A DNA stretch of 64,000 nucleotides from Streptomyces sp. CHD11 (GTDB lineage: Bacteria; Actinomycetota; Actinomycetes; Streptomycetales; Streptomycetaceae): contig NZ_JABTTS010000001.1 of the NCBI RefSeq assembly GCF_018638295.1, positions 355,236 to 419,235 of the forward strand. Reading direction: 5' to 3'. Below, one piece after another: positions 1 through 8,875 of the stretch. How positions within the stretch are numbered: position 1 is the first letter of the stretch; each line of letters starts with the position of its first letter. Made by a program: the position numbers and the translations under genes. The notes under the pieces are model-generated. The model saw nothing but the letters and a program-made list of their open reading frames with translations, made no database searches and had not been told where the DNA came from.

Positions 1-1708
1 CGTTGCCGGGCTTGTCGCCGCCGCCGTTGTCCTGGTCGCCGCCGTTGCCCTGGTCACCGCCGTCACCCTGGCCGGGGTCGTCGGGAGAGGCCGTGGGCTC
101 CTCCGGCTGCTGGGGCTCCTCGCCCTGATCGCCGCCGTTGCCGCCGCCGTTGCCGCCGTCACCGTTGTCGTTGCCGCCGTCACCGGCGCCGCAGGTGCGA
201 CCCTCGTTGATGCAGTCGACCACCTCGTTCATCAGGTCCTCGTCGAAGACGTTGATGAAGTCGCCGTGGTCCGTGATCGGCTTGTGCAGCTGCTCCGGGA
301 AGGAGTCCACCGCGAACAGCGGTGTGGTCTTCCCGCCGTCTTCCAGGCTCGGCGCGTCGACGTCGTAGACGATGCGCTGCACCAGCTGCGGCACGGGCTC
401 GAAGCCGGACGGGCAGTTGCCCGCGGCGTCCATGAACGCCATGTGCGTACGGTGGTTGGCGCTGTCGATGTTGCGGCCGTCCCAGCAGCTCTGGAAGTCG
501 AACGTGCGTACCACGTCACTGCCCTGCGGGCACAGCGGGTACTTGTCCGTCAGCTGGCGGTCCTCGAAACCGGTGCAGCTCCAGGACGCGTTGGCGTTGC
601 CGGGGCCGTTGACGAACGACTTGGCGTCACCGGTGATGATGCGCAGCAGCCGCGGCATGGCGGTGACCTCGCCCTGCGGGTTGCCCACGAAGGTCAGCGT
701 GACCTCCTTGGGCGTGACGATCTCACCGACGTTGCCCTCGATACCGCCGCCCGGGGAGTTGGCGTCCTGCTCCTCGACCCCGTTCTGCAGGCGCAGCACC
801 GGCCAGTAGTACGACGACTTGTCGCCCTGGTCCTCGCAGCTGGTCTCCGCCGCCGCCAGGTCGTCGTCGCTGGAGAAGGCGTTGGTGGCCTGGTTGCCGA
901 TGTAGTCGTGGAAGTGGTGGGCGCCGTTGCCGACACCCGGGGCGGCGATCACGTTGTCCGAGTTGAACAGGCCGTTCTCGTTGACGCCGCACTCGCTGGT
1001 GAAGGTACCGCGGGAGGCGTTGCCGGTCTGCCGCGGCGCGGAGACGTTGGGCTGGACGCTCTCGATGTCGACGTAGTCGCCGGCCACGGGCCCGTTGCCG
1101 GCCTGGCCACCGTTCCCGCCCTGGTCCTGCTGCCCCTGGTCCTGCTCTTCCTGACCCGGCTCCTGCTGGCCGTCGCCTCCGTCACCCGCCTGTTCGCCCC
1201 CGTCTTCCCCGCCTTCGCCGTCCTGCCCGGCGTCCGGCTGCGCGGGGGCGTTGCCGGACTCGCGCACGGCGCAGCCGGCGAGTTCCTCGAGGCCCTCGGG
1301 CCGGTCGCCCACCCGGTCGATCGCGGTCGCGATACGGGCGAGGGCCGCGGAGCGCTTCTCCTCGAGCGGACCCGCGATCGCGTTCTCCGCGAAGGCCGGG
1401 TCCTGCTTCAGGGCGTCGGCGGATTCCCCGAGCCGCTTGTAGGCATCGGCGATCTGCGCGTCCAGGGAGGCGAGTTCCTTGTCCACCTCCGGCCGCGCCT
1501 CTTCGGGCACCGAGGCCAGCTGGGTGGCGGTGGCCACGTCCGGGCAGTCGATCGTGGCGCCCGAGAGGACCTGCGCGTCGCCGGTCCCGCCCTCTTCCGT
1601 CGCGGAAGCGTAGACGTTGGCCGCCATCATCCCGCCTCCGCCCAGGATCAGGGCGAAGGCGGCGAGCGTCGCGCGCTGTTTCGGGCGTCTGCGTGTGTTG
1701 CGTGCCAA
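1..1708 (-). CDS. Secreted DUF1996 domain protein (C-terminus outside window)
   Basis: The gene reads off the left edge, so its stop is not seen. I chose the TTG at 1708 because an AGGAG lies just upstream and the product then begins with an Arg-rich n-region followed by a hydrophobic stretch (about residues 14-30), typical of export or a membrane anchor. A Gly/Glu/Gln/Asp-rich linker occupies about residues 165-205. From about residue 210 comes the DUF1996 domain, recognisable from its conserved HHFHDYIGN segment and several Cys residues. The visible end is another low-complexity Gly/Asn/Asp linker, so a further domain (often carbohydrate-binding in this family) may follow outside the window. 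The molecular function of DUF1996 is not established. The cellulose-type LPMO next door suggests, by inference only, a role with polymeric substrates. Confidence 0.85.
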   Translation of the reverse strand, partial: MARNTRRRPKQRATLAAFALILGGGGMMAANVYASATEEGGTGDAQVLSGATIDCPDVATATQLASVPEEARPEVDKELASLDAQIADAYKRLGESADALKQDPAFAENAIAGPLEEKRSAALARIATAIDRVGDRPEGLEELAGCAVRESGNAPAQPDAGQDGEGGEDGGEQAGDGGDGQQEPGQEEQDQGQQDQGGNGGQAGNGPVAGDYVDIESVQPNVSAPRQTGNASRGTFTSECGVNENGLFNSDNVIAAPGVGNGAHHFHDYIGNQATNAFSSDDDLAAAETSCEDQGDKSSYYWPVLRLQNGVEEQDANSPGGGIEGNVGEIVTPKEVTLTFVGNPQGEVTAMPRLLRIITGDAKSFVNGPGNANASWSCTGFEDRQLTDKYPLCPQGSDVVRTFDFQSCWDGRNIDSANHRTHMAFMDAAGNCPSGFEPVPQLVQRIVYDVDAPSLEDGGKTTPLFAVDSFPEQLHKPITDHGDFINVFDEDLMNEVVDCINEGRTCGAGDGGNDNGDGGNGGGNGGDQGEEPQQPEEPTASPDDPGQGDGGDQGNGGDQDNGGGDKPGN

Positions 1709-1911
1709 GGTAATACTCCTACGCGTCTGTCACGGGGGGGGTCGGCATGGGATTCCCACGCCCCATACGCAGACGGGCCGTCGTGCGTTCAGACGCCTCA
1801 TGTTTTCTTCGGGGAACTTCAGGGAAAGCGGCCCCGGGCACGCCTGGTCCCCGCCGGACGAGGCGCCCGCCGGCGGGGACTTGACGATGTCCGGGATGAG
1901 GTGAGCGCGGC

Positions 1912-2586
1912 TCAGCCGAAGTTCACGTCACTGCACAGGAAGTACGTCTGGTCCATGTGCGAGGCCTGCCAGATCGTGTAGACGACGTGGCGGCCGGTGT
2001 AGCCGGACGTGCTCACCGGGATCGAGTAGTTCTGGCTGGGACCGTACGAGCCCGTGCTGGCCACCAGCTGCAGATCGTCCCAGCCCAGGGGTTGGGTGGC
2101 GGGGTCGAAGCCCTGCCGGGTGACATAGACGCGGAAGTAGTCCGCGCCGTGACTGGCCTGGTCGTACAGCTGGACCGTGAAGTTGTCGTCGATGTCCGTC
2201 GTCCTCCAGGCTCCCACCGTGTCCATGGAGTTGTAGCGTCCACCCTCGGTCCGCCCGCCGCTGCACAGCTGGCCGTCGGGGACGACGGCCTCGAAGTTGC
2301 CGCCCGAGCCGTTGCGGTAGAGGCCGTTCCAGTTCCACATGGCGTTGGGGTTGTCCTGCCATGCCTGCCAGCACATGGGGTCTTCCTGGGCCATCGCGGG
2401 ATTCTGGAAGTCGCTCCCCCAGCGCTGCCAGCAGCCGTAGCTGCGGGACGCGGGATCGACCACGGAGCCATGGGCGACGGCGGTGCCGCTCCAGGGGATC
2501 AGACTGAGCAGCGCGGCGACCACGACGGTCAGAGCGAGCGAGACGCGGGACCGGACCGGTAATGCGTCATGCGCATGCCAAACCAT
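1912..2586 (-). CDS. AA10 lytic polysaccharide monooxygenase, ScLPMO10B-like
   Basis: This is a secreted copper enzyme that oxidatively cleaves crystalline polysaccharide. The 224-residue product has a signal peptide (1-38) ending just before His39 in AHGSVVDP. That His becomes the mature N-terminus and half of the copper histidine brace; the second copper ligand is His146 in ASHGADYF. An aromatic residue in TYFLCSDV sits where the axial Phe/Tyr is expected. There is a single AA10 domain and no carbohydrate-binding module. From memory the sequence is very close to ScLPMO10B of S. coelicolor, which acts on cellulose and also chitin. The ATG at 2586 has GAAGGA immediately upstream. The open frame extends further 5' but lacks a signal peptide there. 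A perfect CebR box lies about 60 bp upstream, implying cellobiose/cellotriose induction. Confidence 0.95.
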   Translation of the reverse strand: MVWHAHDALPVRSRVSLALTVVVAALLSLIPWSGTAVAHGSVVDPASRSYGCWQRWGSDFQNPAMAQEDPMCWQAWQDNPNAMWNWNGLYRNGSGGNFEAVVPDGQLCSGGRTEGGRYNSMDTVGAWRTTDIDDNFTVQLYDQASHGADYFRVYVTRQGFDPATQPLGWDDLQLVASTGSYGPSQNYSIPVSTSGYTGRHVVYTIWQASHMDQTYFLCSDVNFG

Positions 2587-2647
2587 GAGTTCCTTCTTTC
2601 CGCTGTGGGGGTTGCGGGGACAGGGTGCACGCCGCCCACCGTCCGCG

Positions 2648-2661
2648 TGGGAGCGCTCCCA
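2648..2661. promoter_or_regulatory. CebR operator upstream of the LPMO gene
   Basis: The site is the perfect 14-bp palindrome TGGGAGCGCTCCCA. This is the published consensus for CebR, the LacI-family cellooligosaccharide repressor of Streptomyces. It lies 62 bp upstream of the LPMO start codon, in the leader or promoter region. Confidence 0.88.
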
Positions 2662-2822
2662 ATGCCTAGGCTGCGCCTGATGGCCCGGCGCGGCAACGCG
2701 CATTCGCGCCACTTCCCGGCGGGCCGTGGCGCGTTCGATGTGCTCGACACACGCGGGCACGGCCGGCACGCGCGGCCCGTACGACGCGTTCCGGCGGAGG
2801 GGACCACGGAAACGCCTGAGCG

Positions 2823-3455
2823 TCACAGCCGGCCGAGGTCACCCGTCGCGCGGCCGAGGCAGACGACCGAGTCGTCCATCGGCGTGGCGATCTCCTCGAA
2901 GCCCATCCGGCCGTAGAAGGCGCGGGCGGGCTTGTTGGCCGCCACCATCGTGAGATGGACGGACGGCACTCCCCCGTCCCGCAGTGCGGTGAGGAAGGTC
3001 CGCATCAGCTGCCGGCCATGACCGCGGCCCTGCCACTCGGGGAGCAGATCGATGTGCAGATGGGCGGGCCAGGCGGCCAGTTCCGGGACGACCATCCGCT
3101 CGGGGTGGTGCAGCAGCCAGGCGATCTCCTCGTCCGGCGTCCGCGGGGGTCCGGAGGGTTCGGGGTAGCGGTCCGCGACCAGCGGGAGCCATGCGGCCCG
3201 GAAGGTCCTGGCGAAGCGGACCGTGTCGGCGGTGCCGACGATGTAGCCGACCGCCCTGCCCTCTCCGTCGTCCAGCACGAAGGCCAGTTCGGGTTCCAGG
3301 TGGACGTAGGGGGCGGCGAAGGTGACGGGGAAGACGCCGGGGTCGGTGAAGTGGGGGCGGCTGTCCTGGCCGACGTGCGCGGTGCGGACGCAGATGTCGT
3401 CGAGGGCGGGCCGGTCCTCGCGCCGGTACGGGCGGATCCTGGGGGACGCGGTCAT
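2823..3455 (-). CDS. GNAT-family N-acetyltransferase under CebR control
   Basis: This is a predicted cytoplasmic acetyl-CoA-dependent acetyltransferase of 210 residues. The acetyl-CoA loop is visible as QGRGHGR (about residue 145), followed by the usual ANKPARAFYGRMGF helix and strand. The start at 3455 has GCAGG at a 9-base spacing; an in-frame ATG three codons upstream (3464) is possible. The N-terminal part with VGQDSRPHF resembles, as far as I can recall, bacterial proteins similar to the C-terminal acetyltransferase-like domain of human O-GlcNAcase, but the substrate is unknown. A second perfect CebR box ends 20 bp upstream of the start, so the gene should respond to cellulose breakdown products. 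That is unusual for a GNAT and suggests a sugar-related substrate. Confidence 0.9.
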   Translation of the reverse strand: MTASPRIRPYRREDRPALDDICVRTAHVGQDSRPHFTDPGVFPVTFAAPYVHLEPELAFVLDDGEGRAVGYIVGTADTVRFARTFRAAWLPLVADRYPEPSGPPRTPDEEIAWLLHHPERMVVPELAAWPAHLHIDLLPEWQGRGHGRQLMRTFLTALRDGGVPSVHLTMVAANKPARAFYGRMGFEEIATPMDDSVVCLGRATGDLGRL

Positions 3456-3474
3456 ACTCGGCATCCTGCATCTC

Positions 3475-3488
3475 TGGGAGCGCTCCCA
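3475..3488. promoter_or_regulatory. CebR operator upstream of the GNAT gene
   Basis: This is a second perfect TGGGAGCGCTCCCA palindrome. It lies 20 bp from the GNAT start codon and 46 bp from the divergent YihY-family start (3534), so repression could affect either promoter. Confidence 0.88.
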
Positions 3489-3533
3489 CAAGTGCTTTCC
3501 GGCCAGGACCGCCCTGCGCGGCGAAGGCGTGAC

Positions 3534-4691
3534 ATGCCTGCCCCTGGTTACTCGGCGGCCATGAAGCTGCATATCCCGGGTCGCAACGGACAGGCCCACG
3601 AGAACGCGACGGAGAAGCATCGTCGGGACGACGGGGCGCGGCGCGCGGCACCGGGCGGAGACCGCCCGGTCCGGGAGACCCGGAGCGCTGACGCGGACAC
3701 GACCGGGCCCGGACCGGACGACGAGGTGGAACGGGCGGCGCCGGACTCACTGACCAAACTGCCGAAAGGGGCGTGGCTCGCGGCGCTGAAGGGCAGTGTG
3801 CGCGAGTTCAAGGACGACGAGCTCACCGACCGGGCCGCGGCCCTGACGTACTACGGCGTGCTGGCGCTGTTCCCGGCGCTGCTGGCCCTGGTGTCGATCC
3901 TGGGTCTCACCGGCAGGTCCACCACGGACAAGGTGCTGGAGAACCTCCAGGAGCTCACCGCCCCCGGCGCCGCCCGCGACATCATCACCCAGGCGGTGCA
4001 GCAGTTGCAGGGCAACGCGGGCATCGGCTCGATCGTGGCGATCGTCGGTCTGGTGCTGGCCATCTGGTCGGCGTCGGGCTACGTGGCGGCGTTCATGCGG
4101 GCGTCGAACGCGGTCTACGACATGCCCGAGGGGCGTCCGGTCTGGAAGGTGCTGCCGGTACGCGTCGGGGTGACGGTCGCGTTGATGGTGATGGCCGTGA
4201 TCAGCGCGCTGATCGTGGTGTTCACCGGCGGGCTGGCCCGTCAGGCGGGCGATCTGCTCGGTCTGGGCGACACCGCGCTGACCGTGTGGTCGATCGCCAA
4301 GTGGCCGGTGCTGGTCGTCCTGGTCACCATCATGATCGCGCTGCTGTACTGGGCGGCACCGAACGCGAAGGTCAGGGGATTCAGGTGGATCACCCCGGGC
4401 AGCTTCCTGGCGCTGGCGATCTGGCTGCTCGCCTCCGCCGGGTTCGCCCTCTACGTCGCCAACTTCGGTTCGTACAACAAGACCTACGGCACGATGGCCG
4501 GTGTCATCGTGTTCCTGATCTGGCTGTGGATCACCAACCTGGCGATCCTGCTGGGTCTGGAGTTCGACGCGGAGATCGCCCGGCAGCGGGCCATCGCCGG
4601 GGGCCATCCGCCGCAGGCGGAGCCGTACACGCAGCCGCGCGACACACGCGCCTGGGACGAGCAGGACCGGCAGCGGATGGACGAGACCTGA
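3534..4691 (+). CDS. YihY/BrkB family integral membrane protein
   Basis: The product has 385 residues. A charged, probably disordered cytoplasmic N-terminus (about 1-75) is followed by the family signature at the start of the membrane domain (ELTDRAAALTYYGVLALFPALLAL) and about six membrane segments up to about residue 350. A charged C-terminal tail ends the protein. The signature NFGSYNKTYGTMAGVIVFL is typical of this family, once annotated as ribonuclease BN and now regarded as a membrane protein of unknown transport function. The ATG at 3534 is preceded by GAAGG at 6 bases; an internal ATG at 3561 has no ribosome site. The gene is divergent from the CebR-controlled GNAT gene. Confidence 0.9.
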   Translation: MPAPGYSAAMKLHIPGRNGQAHENATEKHRRDDGARRAAPGGDRPVRETRSADADTTGPGPDDEVERAAPDSLTKLPKGAWLAALKGSVREFKDDELTDRAAALTYYGVLALFPALLALVSILGLTGRSTTDKVLENLQELTAPGAARDIITQAVQQLQGNAGIGSIVAIVGLVLAIWSASGYVAAFMRASNAVYDMPEGRPVWKVLPVRVGVTVALMVMAVISALIVVFTGGLARQAGDLLGLGDTALTVWSIAKWPVLVVLVTIMIALLYWAAPNAKVRGFRWITPGSFLALAIWLLASAGFALYVANFGSYNKTYGTMAGVIVFLIWLWITNLAILLGLEFDAEIARQRAIAGGHPPQAEPYTQPRDTRAWDEQDRQRMDET

Positions 4692-4692
4692 C

Positions 4693-4719
4693 GGCGGCGG
4701 CCGGAAGGCCGGACCGCCG
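4693..4719. terminator. Bidirectional hairpin between convergent genes
   Basis: A GC-rich imperfect inverted repeat (CGGCGGCCGG pairing with CCGGACCGCCG around an AA loop) starts just after the YihY stop and precedes the convergent flavodoxin gene. It fits a Streptomyces-type terminator without a U-tract. Confidence 0.55.
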
Positions 4720-4744
4720 GCACCGGCGTCCGCACGGGCACGTC

Positions 4745-5197
4745 TCAGTCCATCAGGCCCGCCGCGAGCGTGGCGCCCAGTTCCCGGCAGCGCTCGACGG
4801 CGGCCCTGTCGGGTTCGCCGGTGACGGTCACGGGTTCCGTGGCACGCCGCCAGCCCAGACCCCCCGTGATCGTCTCCAGACCCCGCAGCGCCCCGGTGAC
4901 GTCGCTGCCGCCGTGCACGTAACAGCCGAAGGGGCGTCCCCGGGTGGTGTCCAGACACGGGTAGTAGACCTGGTCGAAGAAGTGCTTGAGCGCCCCCGAC
5001 ATGTAACCGAGGTTGGCCGGCGTGCCGAGGAGGTAGCCGTCGGCGTCGAGCACATCGGTGGCCGTGGCGGACAGCGCCGCCCGCCTCACCACCCGCACCC
5101 CCTCGATCTCCGGGTCGCCGGCGCCGGCCAGTACGGCTTCGAACATCGCCTGGCAGTTGGGTGAGGGAGTGTGGTGGACGATCAGCAGAGTGCGCAC
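4745..5197 (-). CDS. Flavodoxin-like / NADPH-dependent FMN reductase family protein
   Basis: This 150-residue soluble protein has a flavodoxin fold: strand and phosphate loop RTLLIVHHTPSPNCQ at the N-terminus, then GYLLGTPANLGYMSGALKHFFDQ, where flavodoxin-type reductases hold the FMN isoalloxazine ring. The GTG start at 5197 is preceded by a G-rich stretch (GGGTCGGGG) that could serve as the ribosome site; the upstream extension looks non-coding. The physiological electron partner cannot be read from the sequence. It is convergent with the YihY gene and divergent from the methyltransferase gene. Confidence 0.85.
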   Translation of the reverse strand: MRTLLIVHHTPSPNCQAMFEAVLAGAGDPEIEGVRVVRRAALSATATDVLDADGYLLGTPANLGYMSGALKHFFDQVYYPCLDTTRGRPFGCYVHGGSDVTGALRGLETITGGLGWRRATEPVTVTGEPDRAAVERCRELGATLAAGLMD

Positions 5198-5270
5198 CCC
5201 CCGACCCTGCCGTGCGGGTCGCCGCGCCCGCAAGCCGGGGCCGTTGTACCGGGGGCACGGGGGTGGCACG

Positions 5271-5960
5271 ATGCCCCGCATCGGTACACGACGGACGGGG
5301 TGTGTCTTGGTCGACGAGGAACACGGGTCACCGGCGGCGGCGGTGTTCGACGCGCTGGGCGGCGAGTACGAGAAGGCGTTCGCCTCGTCGGCGGCCCACC
5401 GGGCCTCCCTGGACCGGCTGCTCGAGGGGCTGCCGCCCGGCAGCAGGGTGCTGGACGTGGGCAGCGGCACGGGCCGGCCCACGGCCGCCGTGCTCGCCGG
5501 AGCGGGGCACCGGGTACTGGGCGTCGACGTGTCCCCCGTGATGGTGGAGATCGCCTCACGGCAGGTGCCCGAGGCCGGGTTCCGGTGCGAGGACGTCCGG
5601 CGGATGGACCTCGGGGACGGCTCCTTCGACGCGGTCTGTGTCTACTTCGCGCTGCTGCAGATGCCCCGGGCCGAGCAGTCCCGGCTCGTGCACCGGCTGG
5701 CGCGGGCGCTGCGGCCGGGCGGCCTGCTCGCGCTGGCCACCGTGCCGCTGGACGTCGAGGAGTTCGACGGGGTGTTCATGGGACAGCCCGTACGGGTCAC
5801 CAGTTTCGCGGCGGAGGACGTCATCGCCCTGGTGGGGGCGGCGGGGCTGACGGTGGAGTCGCGGGAGAGCGTGATGTTCACCCCCACCCATCCGGACGCC
5901 CGCCCCGAACCGCACCTCTTCCTGCACTGCCGCCGCGAGGAAGCGGAACCGGCGGGCTGA
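5271..5960 (+). CDS. Class I SAM-dependent methyltransferase
   Basis: The 229-residue product has a Rossmann methyltransferase core. Motif I (VLDVGSGTGRPTAAVL) contacts SAM at about residues 58-73. The acidic end of strand 2 is VLGVDVSPVMVEIA, motif II/III is GSFDAVCVYFALLQMP, and the post-III loop is ALRPGGLLALATV. The substrate is not predictable. The ATG at 5271 has GGGGGTGG upstream; an in-frame TTG at 5307 preceded by GACGGGG would remove a weakly conserved N-terminus and is a real alternative. Confidence 0.87.
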   Translation: MPRIGTRRTGCVLVDEEHGSPAAAVFDALGGEYEKAFASSAAHRASLDRLLEGLPPGSRVLDVGSGTGRPTAAVLAGAGHRVLGVDVSPVMVEIASRQVPEAGFRCEDVRRMDLGDGSFDAVCVYFALLQMPRAEQSRLVHRLARALRPGGLLALATVPLDVEEFDGVFMGQPVRVTSFAAEDVIALVGAAGLTVESRESVMFTPTHPDARPEPHLFLHCRREEAEPAG

Positions 5961-6165
5961 TCCGGTCGGGCTGCCGCCGGCTCCGGCGGCCGGCCCCCCA
6001 CCCTCCACACCCGTCCGTGCCGGCCGGCGCTCGGCGGTCCGGGACCGCCGGAGCGACTTCCTCGGCCCACGCGGCCGGGGGCAGGGGTTTCGCGCGGGGA
6101 CGGGGCGGCGTCGGCCGGAGTCCGGCGTCGGCGCGCGTGGGGAGCCGGACCGGGGCCGCCGGCCG

Positions 6166-6519
6166 TCACCGCAGGGGCGGCCCGGTCTCCTTCCGGGCGG
6201 CCTGGAGGTCCGCGAGGAGTTCGGCCTGGCCGGCGAGGACGCCGGAGAGGATGGTGCGGGCGACCCTCAGCAGCTCGGCCACGTGCGGGCTGGTCAGCGA
6301 GTAGTACACCGTCGAGCCCTCCTTGCGGCCGACCACCAGGTTCGCCCGTCGCAGCACCGCGAGCTGCTGTGACAGGTGAGCCGGTTCGATGCCCACCTCG
6401 GGAAGCATCTCGGCGACCGCGTGCTCACGCTCACTGAGCAGTTCCAGTACGCGGATCCGGGCGGGGTGGCCCAGGGTCTTGAAGAACTCGGCCTTCAGCT
6501 GGTACAGCGGCGTGGTCAT
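6166..6519 (-). CDS. ArsR-family winged-helix repressor without metal cysteines
   Basis: This is a DNA-binding regulator of 117 residues. The ArsR helix-turn-helix runs through FFKTLGHPARIRVLELL, EPAHLSQQLAVLRRANLV and the wing GRKEGSTVYYSL. The protein contains no cysteine, so it cannot be a thiolate-type As/Cd sensor; a different signal is likely. The ATG at 6519 is backed by AAGGGGA; an upstream in-frame ATG at 6636 lacks one. The gene lies downstream of the SulP transporter and kinase genes on the same strand. ArsR genes next to SulP permeases recur in actinomycetes, so control of the transporter operon is the likely job (inference). Confidence 0.9.
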   Translation of the reverse strand: MTTPLYQLKAEFFKTLGHPARIRVLELLSEREHAVAEMLPEVGIEPAHLSQQLAVLRRANLVVGRKEGSTVYYSLTSPHVAELLRVARTILSGVLAGQAELLADLQAARKETGPPLR

Positions 6520-6654
6520 CGTGCCGTCCCCTTTCCGGCGCGGCAGCACGGCCCGGACAGCCGGCCCTCGGTCCATCGCCTCATCCGTTCGTCGGCACCC
6601 GCCTCGACGTTTTCCGACATTAGCAACTTCATACATCCCGGCCGTCCGCCGGTC

Positions 6655-7098
6655 TCACAGCGGGAGCGTGATCCAGATGCTCTTTCCCCCGCCGTCGGCG
6701 TCGCCCCGGACCACGGCGGTGCCCCCCAGGCCGTGCGTCAGCTCGACCACGGTGGCGAGGCCGCCCGGCCCGGCACCGGCCGGACCCGGCCGGTCCGGTC
6801 CGAACAGCCGGGGCCGGTGCGGATGGCGGTCGTGCACGGCGAGGACCAGGCAGTCGGGACTCGCCGCGTAGACCACCGTGGTCTGCGGGGAGGCCTCGGC
6901 GGCGTGCCGGACGCTGTTGGCCACCAGTTCGCTCACGATCAGCAGCGCCGGGCCCACCGCCGGATGCCGTTCACCGATGCCCCACGCGGCCAGAGCCCGT
7001 TCGGCGGTCTCCCGGGCGAGCCGTACGGCGCCCGGCCCGGTGGGCACGGTGAGGACGTGGCGGCGCGGCAGCGCGCCCAGTGCGGGAGTCGGGGTCAC
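6655..7098 (-). CDS. RsbW-like GHKL ATP-binding protein (anti-sigma/serine kinase type)
   Basis: The 147-residue product is a single HATPase_c_2 domain like those of the many Streptomyces anti-sigma-factor kinases. The N-box is ELVANSVRHA (about residues 57-66). The G1-like segment is LAVHDRHPH, a Gly/Ala/Pro-rich lid follows, and GKSIWITLPL ends the fold. Its start overlaps the stop of the SulP-STAS gene by 4 bases (ATGA), so the two are translationally coupled. RsbW-type kinases phosphorylate STAS-domain antagonists, and the neighbouring transporter carries a STAS domain. A functional pairing is therefore plausible but unproven. Confidence 0.88.
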   Translation of the reverse strand: MTPTPALGALPRRHVLTVPTGPGAVRLARETAERALAAWGIGERHPAVGPALLIVSELVANSVRHAAEASPQTTVVYAASPDCLVLAVHDRHPHRPRLFGPDRPGPAGAGPGGLATVVELTHGLGGTAVVRGDADGGGKSIWITLPL

Positions 7099-8870
7099 GG
7101 CGCCTCCCTGGCGGGTGCGGGCACCGGGGCCGGTGGCACGGCGGCGCCCGGCAGGACACCGTCGCGTACCAGGTGGGCACGGGCCGCGCCGATCGCCTCG
7201 GGTGTCGTGGCGTACTCCCGGCCCTGGTGCCGCAGCAGTTCCAGGACGCCCACGGAGTCGAGGGCACGGCGGTGGCCCGGGCGGATGCCGGAGGCCAGGA
7301 CGAGGATGCCGCGCCGCTCCAGTTTCGTCACCGCGTCCTTCAGGACCAGCGCCCCGGTGGCGTCGACGACGCTCACGTGGGACATGCGCAGGACGACCAC
7401 CCGTACGTCGGCGAGTTCGGTCAGTTCCAGCAGGAAGCGGTGTGCGGCGGCGAAGAAGAGAGGGCCGTCGATGCGGTAGGCCACGATGTGCTCGGCCAGC
7501 AGCGCGTGCTCCTCCTCCGTGTGGTCTCCCCGGTCCAGCGGCAGCGGCGCCAGCCGGGCCTGGCGGGCGACCGCACCCAGCGCGAGAACGCCGGCCACGG
7601 CCAGCCCGATGATCACTGCCTGGACGAGGTCGAGGACGAGGGTGGCGGCCGCCGTCAGCACGAGGATCACCGCGTCGGAGCGGGTGGCGCGGGTCATCGC
7701 CCGCAGCGAACCCACCTCGACCATGCGGACCGCCGTCGCGATCAGCACGCCGGCCAGGGCGGCCAGCGGGATCCGCGACACCAGCGGGGCGGCCGCGAAG
7801 ACGATCACGGCGAGGACGGCGGCGTGCGTGAGCGAGGCCAGCCGGGAGGTCGCGCCGGTCCGGACGTTGACGGCGGTGCGGGCGATGGCGCCGGTCGCGG
7901 GGACGCCGCCGAACAGCGGGGAGGCGATGTTGGCGAGGCCCTGGCCGAAGAGTTCCCGGTCGGGGTCGTGTTGCCGGCCGACGGTCATGCCGTCGGCCAC
8001 GGAGGCGGAGAGCAGCGATTCCAGGGCGGCGAGCGCGGCCACGGCCAGGGCGGGCGCGAGCAGGCTGCCCAGGGCGGCGGTGTCGACGAAGGAGAGCGAA
8101 GGAGCGGGCAGACCGGACGGCAGGTCCCCGATCGGCGGTGCCCCGTCCAGACCGGCGGCCTGCGTCACGACGGTGGCCCCGATCACCGCCAGGACGGAGA
8201 AGGGAACGGCCGGCTTCCAGCGCGCTCCGACGAGCATCACGGCCGCCACCGCCAGGGCCAGCGCCGGCGCGGTCCAGTTCGGGGCGCGGACGAACTCCCC
8301 GCCCGCCCGCCAGGCCACCACCAGGACCCGCTCGCCATCGGGTTCGGGCACCCCGAGCGCGTTCGGGATCTGCTGGAGTCCGATCACGCAGGCGATGCCC
8401 AGCGTGAAGCCCTCCACCACCGGCGCGGGCACGTACCGCATGCCGCCCCCGGCCCGCAGCAGCGCCAGCCCGATCAGGATCACACCCGCCATCAGACCGA
8501 CGGTGAGCACACCCCCGGGCCCGTGGTCCGCGACGATCGGGACGAGAACCACCGTCATCGCGCCGGTCGGCCCGGAGACCTGGAGACTGGATCCGCCGAA
8601 CACGGCCGCGAGGGCCCCGGCGACGACGGCGGTGGCGAGGCCCGCCTCGGCGCCGAGCCCCGAGGAGACCCCGAAGCCGAGCGCGAGCGGCAGGGCGACG
8701 ACCGCCACGGTGAGACCGGCCAGCAGGTCACGGCGGGGGTGGCGCCGCATCTCACCCAGGTCGGCACGGGTGGGCAGCAGTGAGGTGATCCGGGACCGGA
8801 CTCCGGCCTGTGACAGCGGTACGGACACGGCCCCTCGGTTTCGTTCGCGACGGAATGACGAGTCAAGCAT
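7095..8870 (-). CDS. SulP-family anion permease with C-terminal STAS domain
   Basis: This is an integral membrane transporter of the SLC26/SulP family (sulfate, bicarbonate or other anions), about 591 residues. The membrane domain contains the family segment LPLALGFGVSSGLGAEAGL and the substrate-site region GGSSLQVSGPTGAM, then further helices to about residue 455. The cytoplasmic STAS domain (about 470-565) includes VVVLRMSHVSVVDATGA. The Thr of that DATG lies where SpoIIAA-type STAS proteins carry their phosphorylated Ser. No start has a convincing ribosome site: ATG 8870 is used here, while GTG 8828 has GAGGGG only 2 bases away and is an alternative. A palindrome straddles the upstream region. 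Confidence 0.9.
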   Translation of the reverse strand: MLDSSFRRERNRGAVSVPLSQAGVRSRITSLLPTRADLGEMRRHPRRDLLAGLTVAVVALPLALGFGVSSGLGAEAGLATAVVAGALAAVFGGSSLQVSGPTGAMTVVLVPIVADHGPGGVLTVGLMAGVILIGLALLRAGGGMRYVPAPVVEGFTLGIACVIGLQQIPNALGVPEPDGERVLVVAWRAGGEFVRAPNWTAPALALAVAAVMLVGARWKPAVPFSVLAVIGATVVTQAAGLDGAPPIGDLPSGLPAPSLSFVDTAALGSLLAPALAVAALAALESLLSASVADGMTVGRQHDPDRELFGQGLANIASPLFGGVPATGAIARTAVNVRTGATSRLASLTHAAVLAVIVFAAAPLVSRIPLAALAGVLIATAVRMVEVGSLRAMTRATRSDAVILVLTAAATLVLDLVQAVIIGLAVAGVLALGAVARQARLAPLPLDRGDHTEEEHALLAEHIVAYRIDGPLFFAAAHRFLLELTELADVRVVVLRMSHVSVVDATGALVLKDAVTKLERRGILVLASGIRPGHRRALDSVGVLELLRHQGREYATTPEAIGAARAHLVRDGVLPGAAVPPAPVPAPAREAP

Positions 8871-8875
8871 GTAAT

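Noticed and set aside
266..1981. 571-codon plus-strand open frame at the left end
   Set aside because: Shadow of the DUF1996 gene, whose minus-strand product has a signal-like start, conserved HHFHDY block and cysteines.
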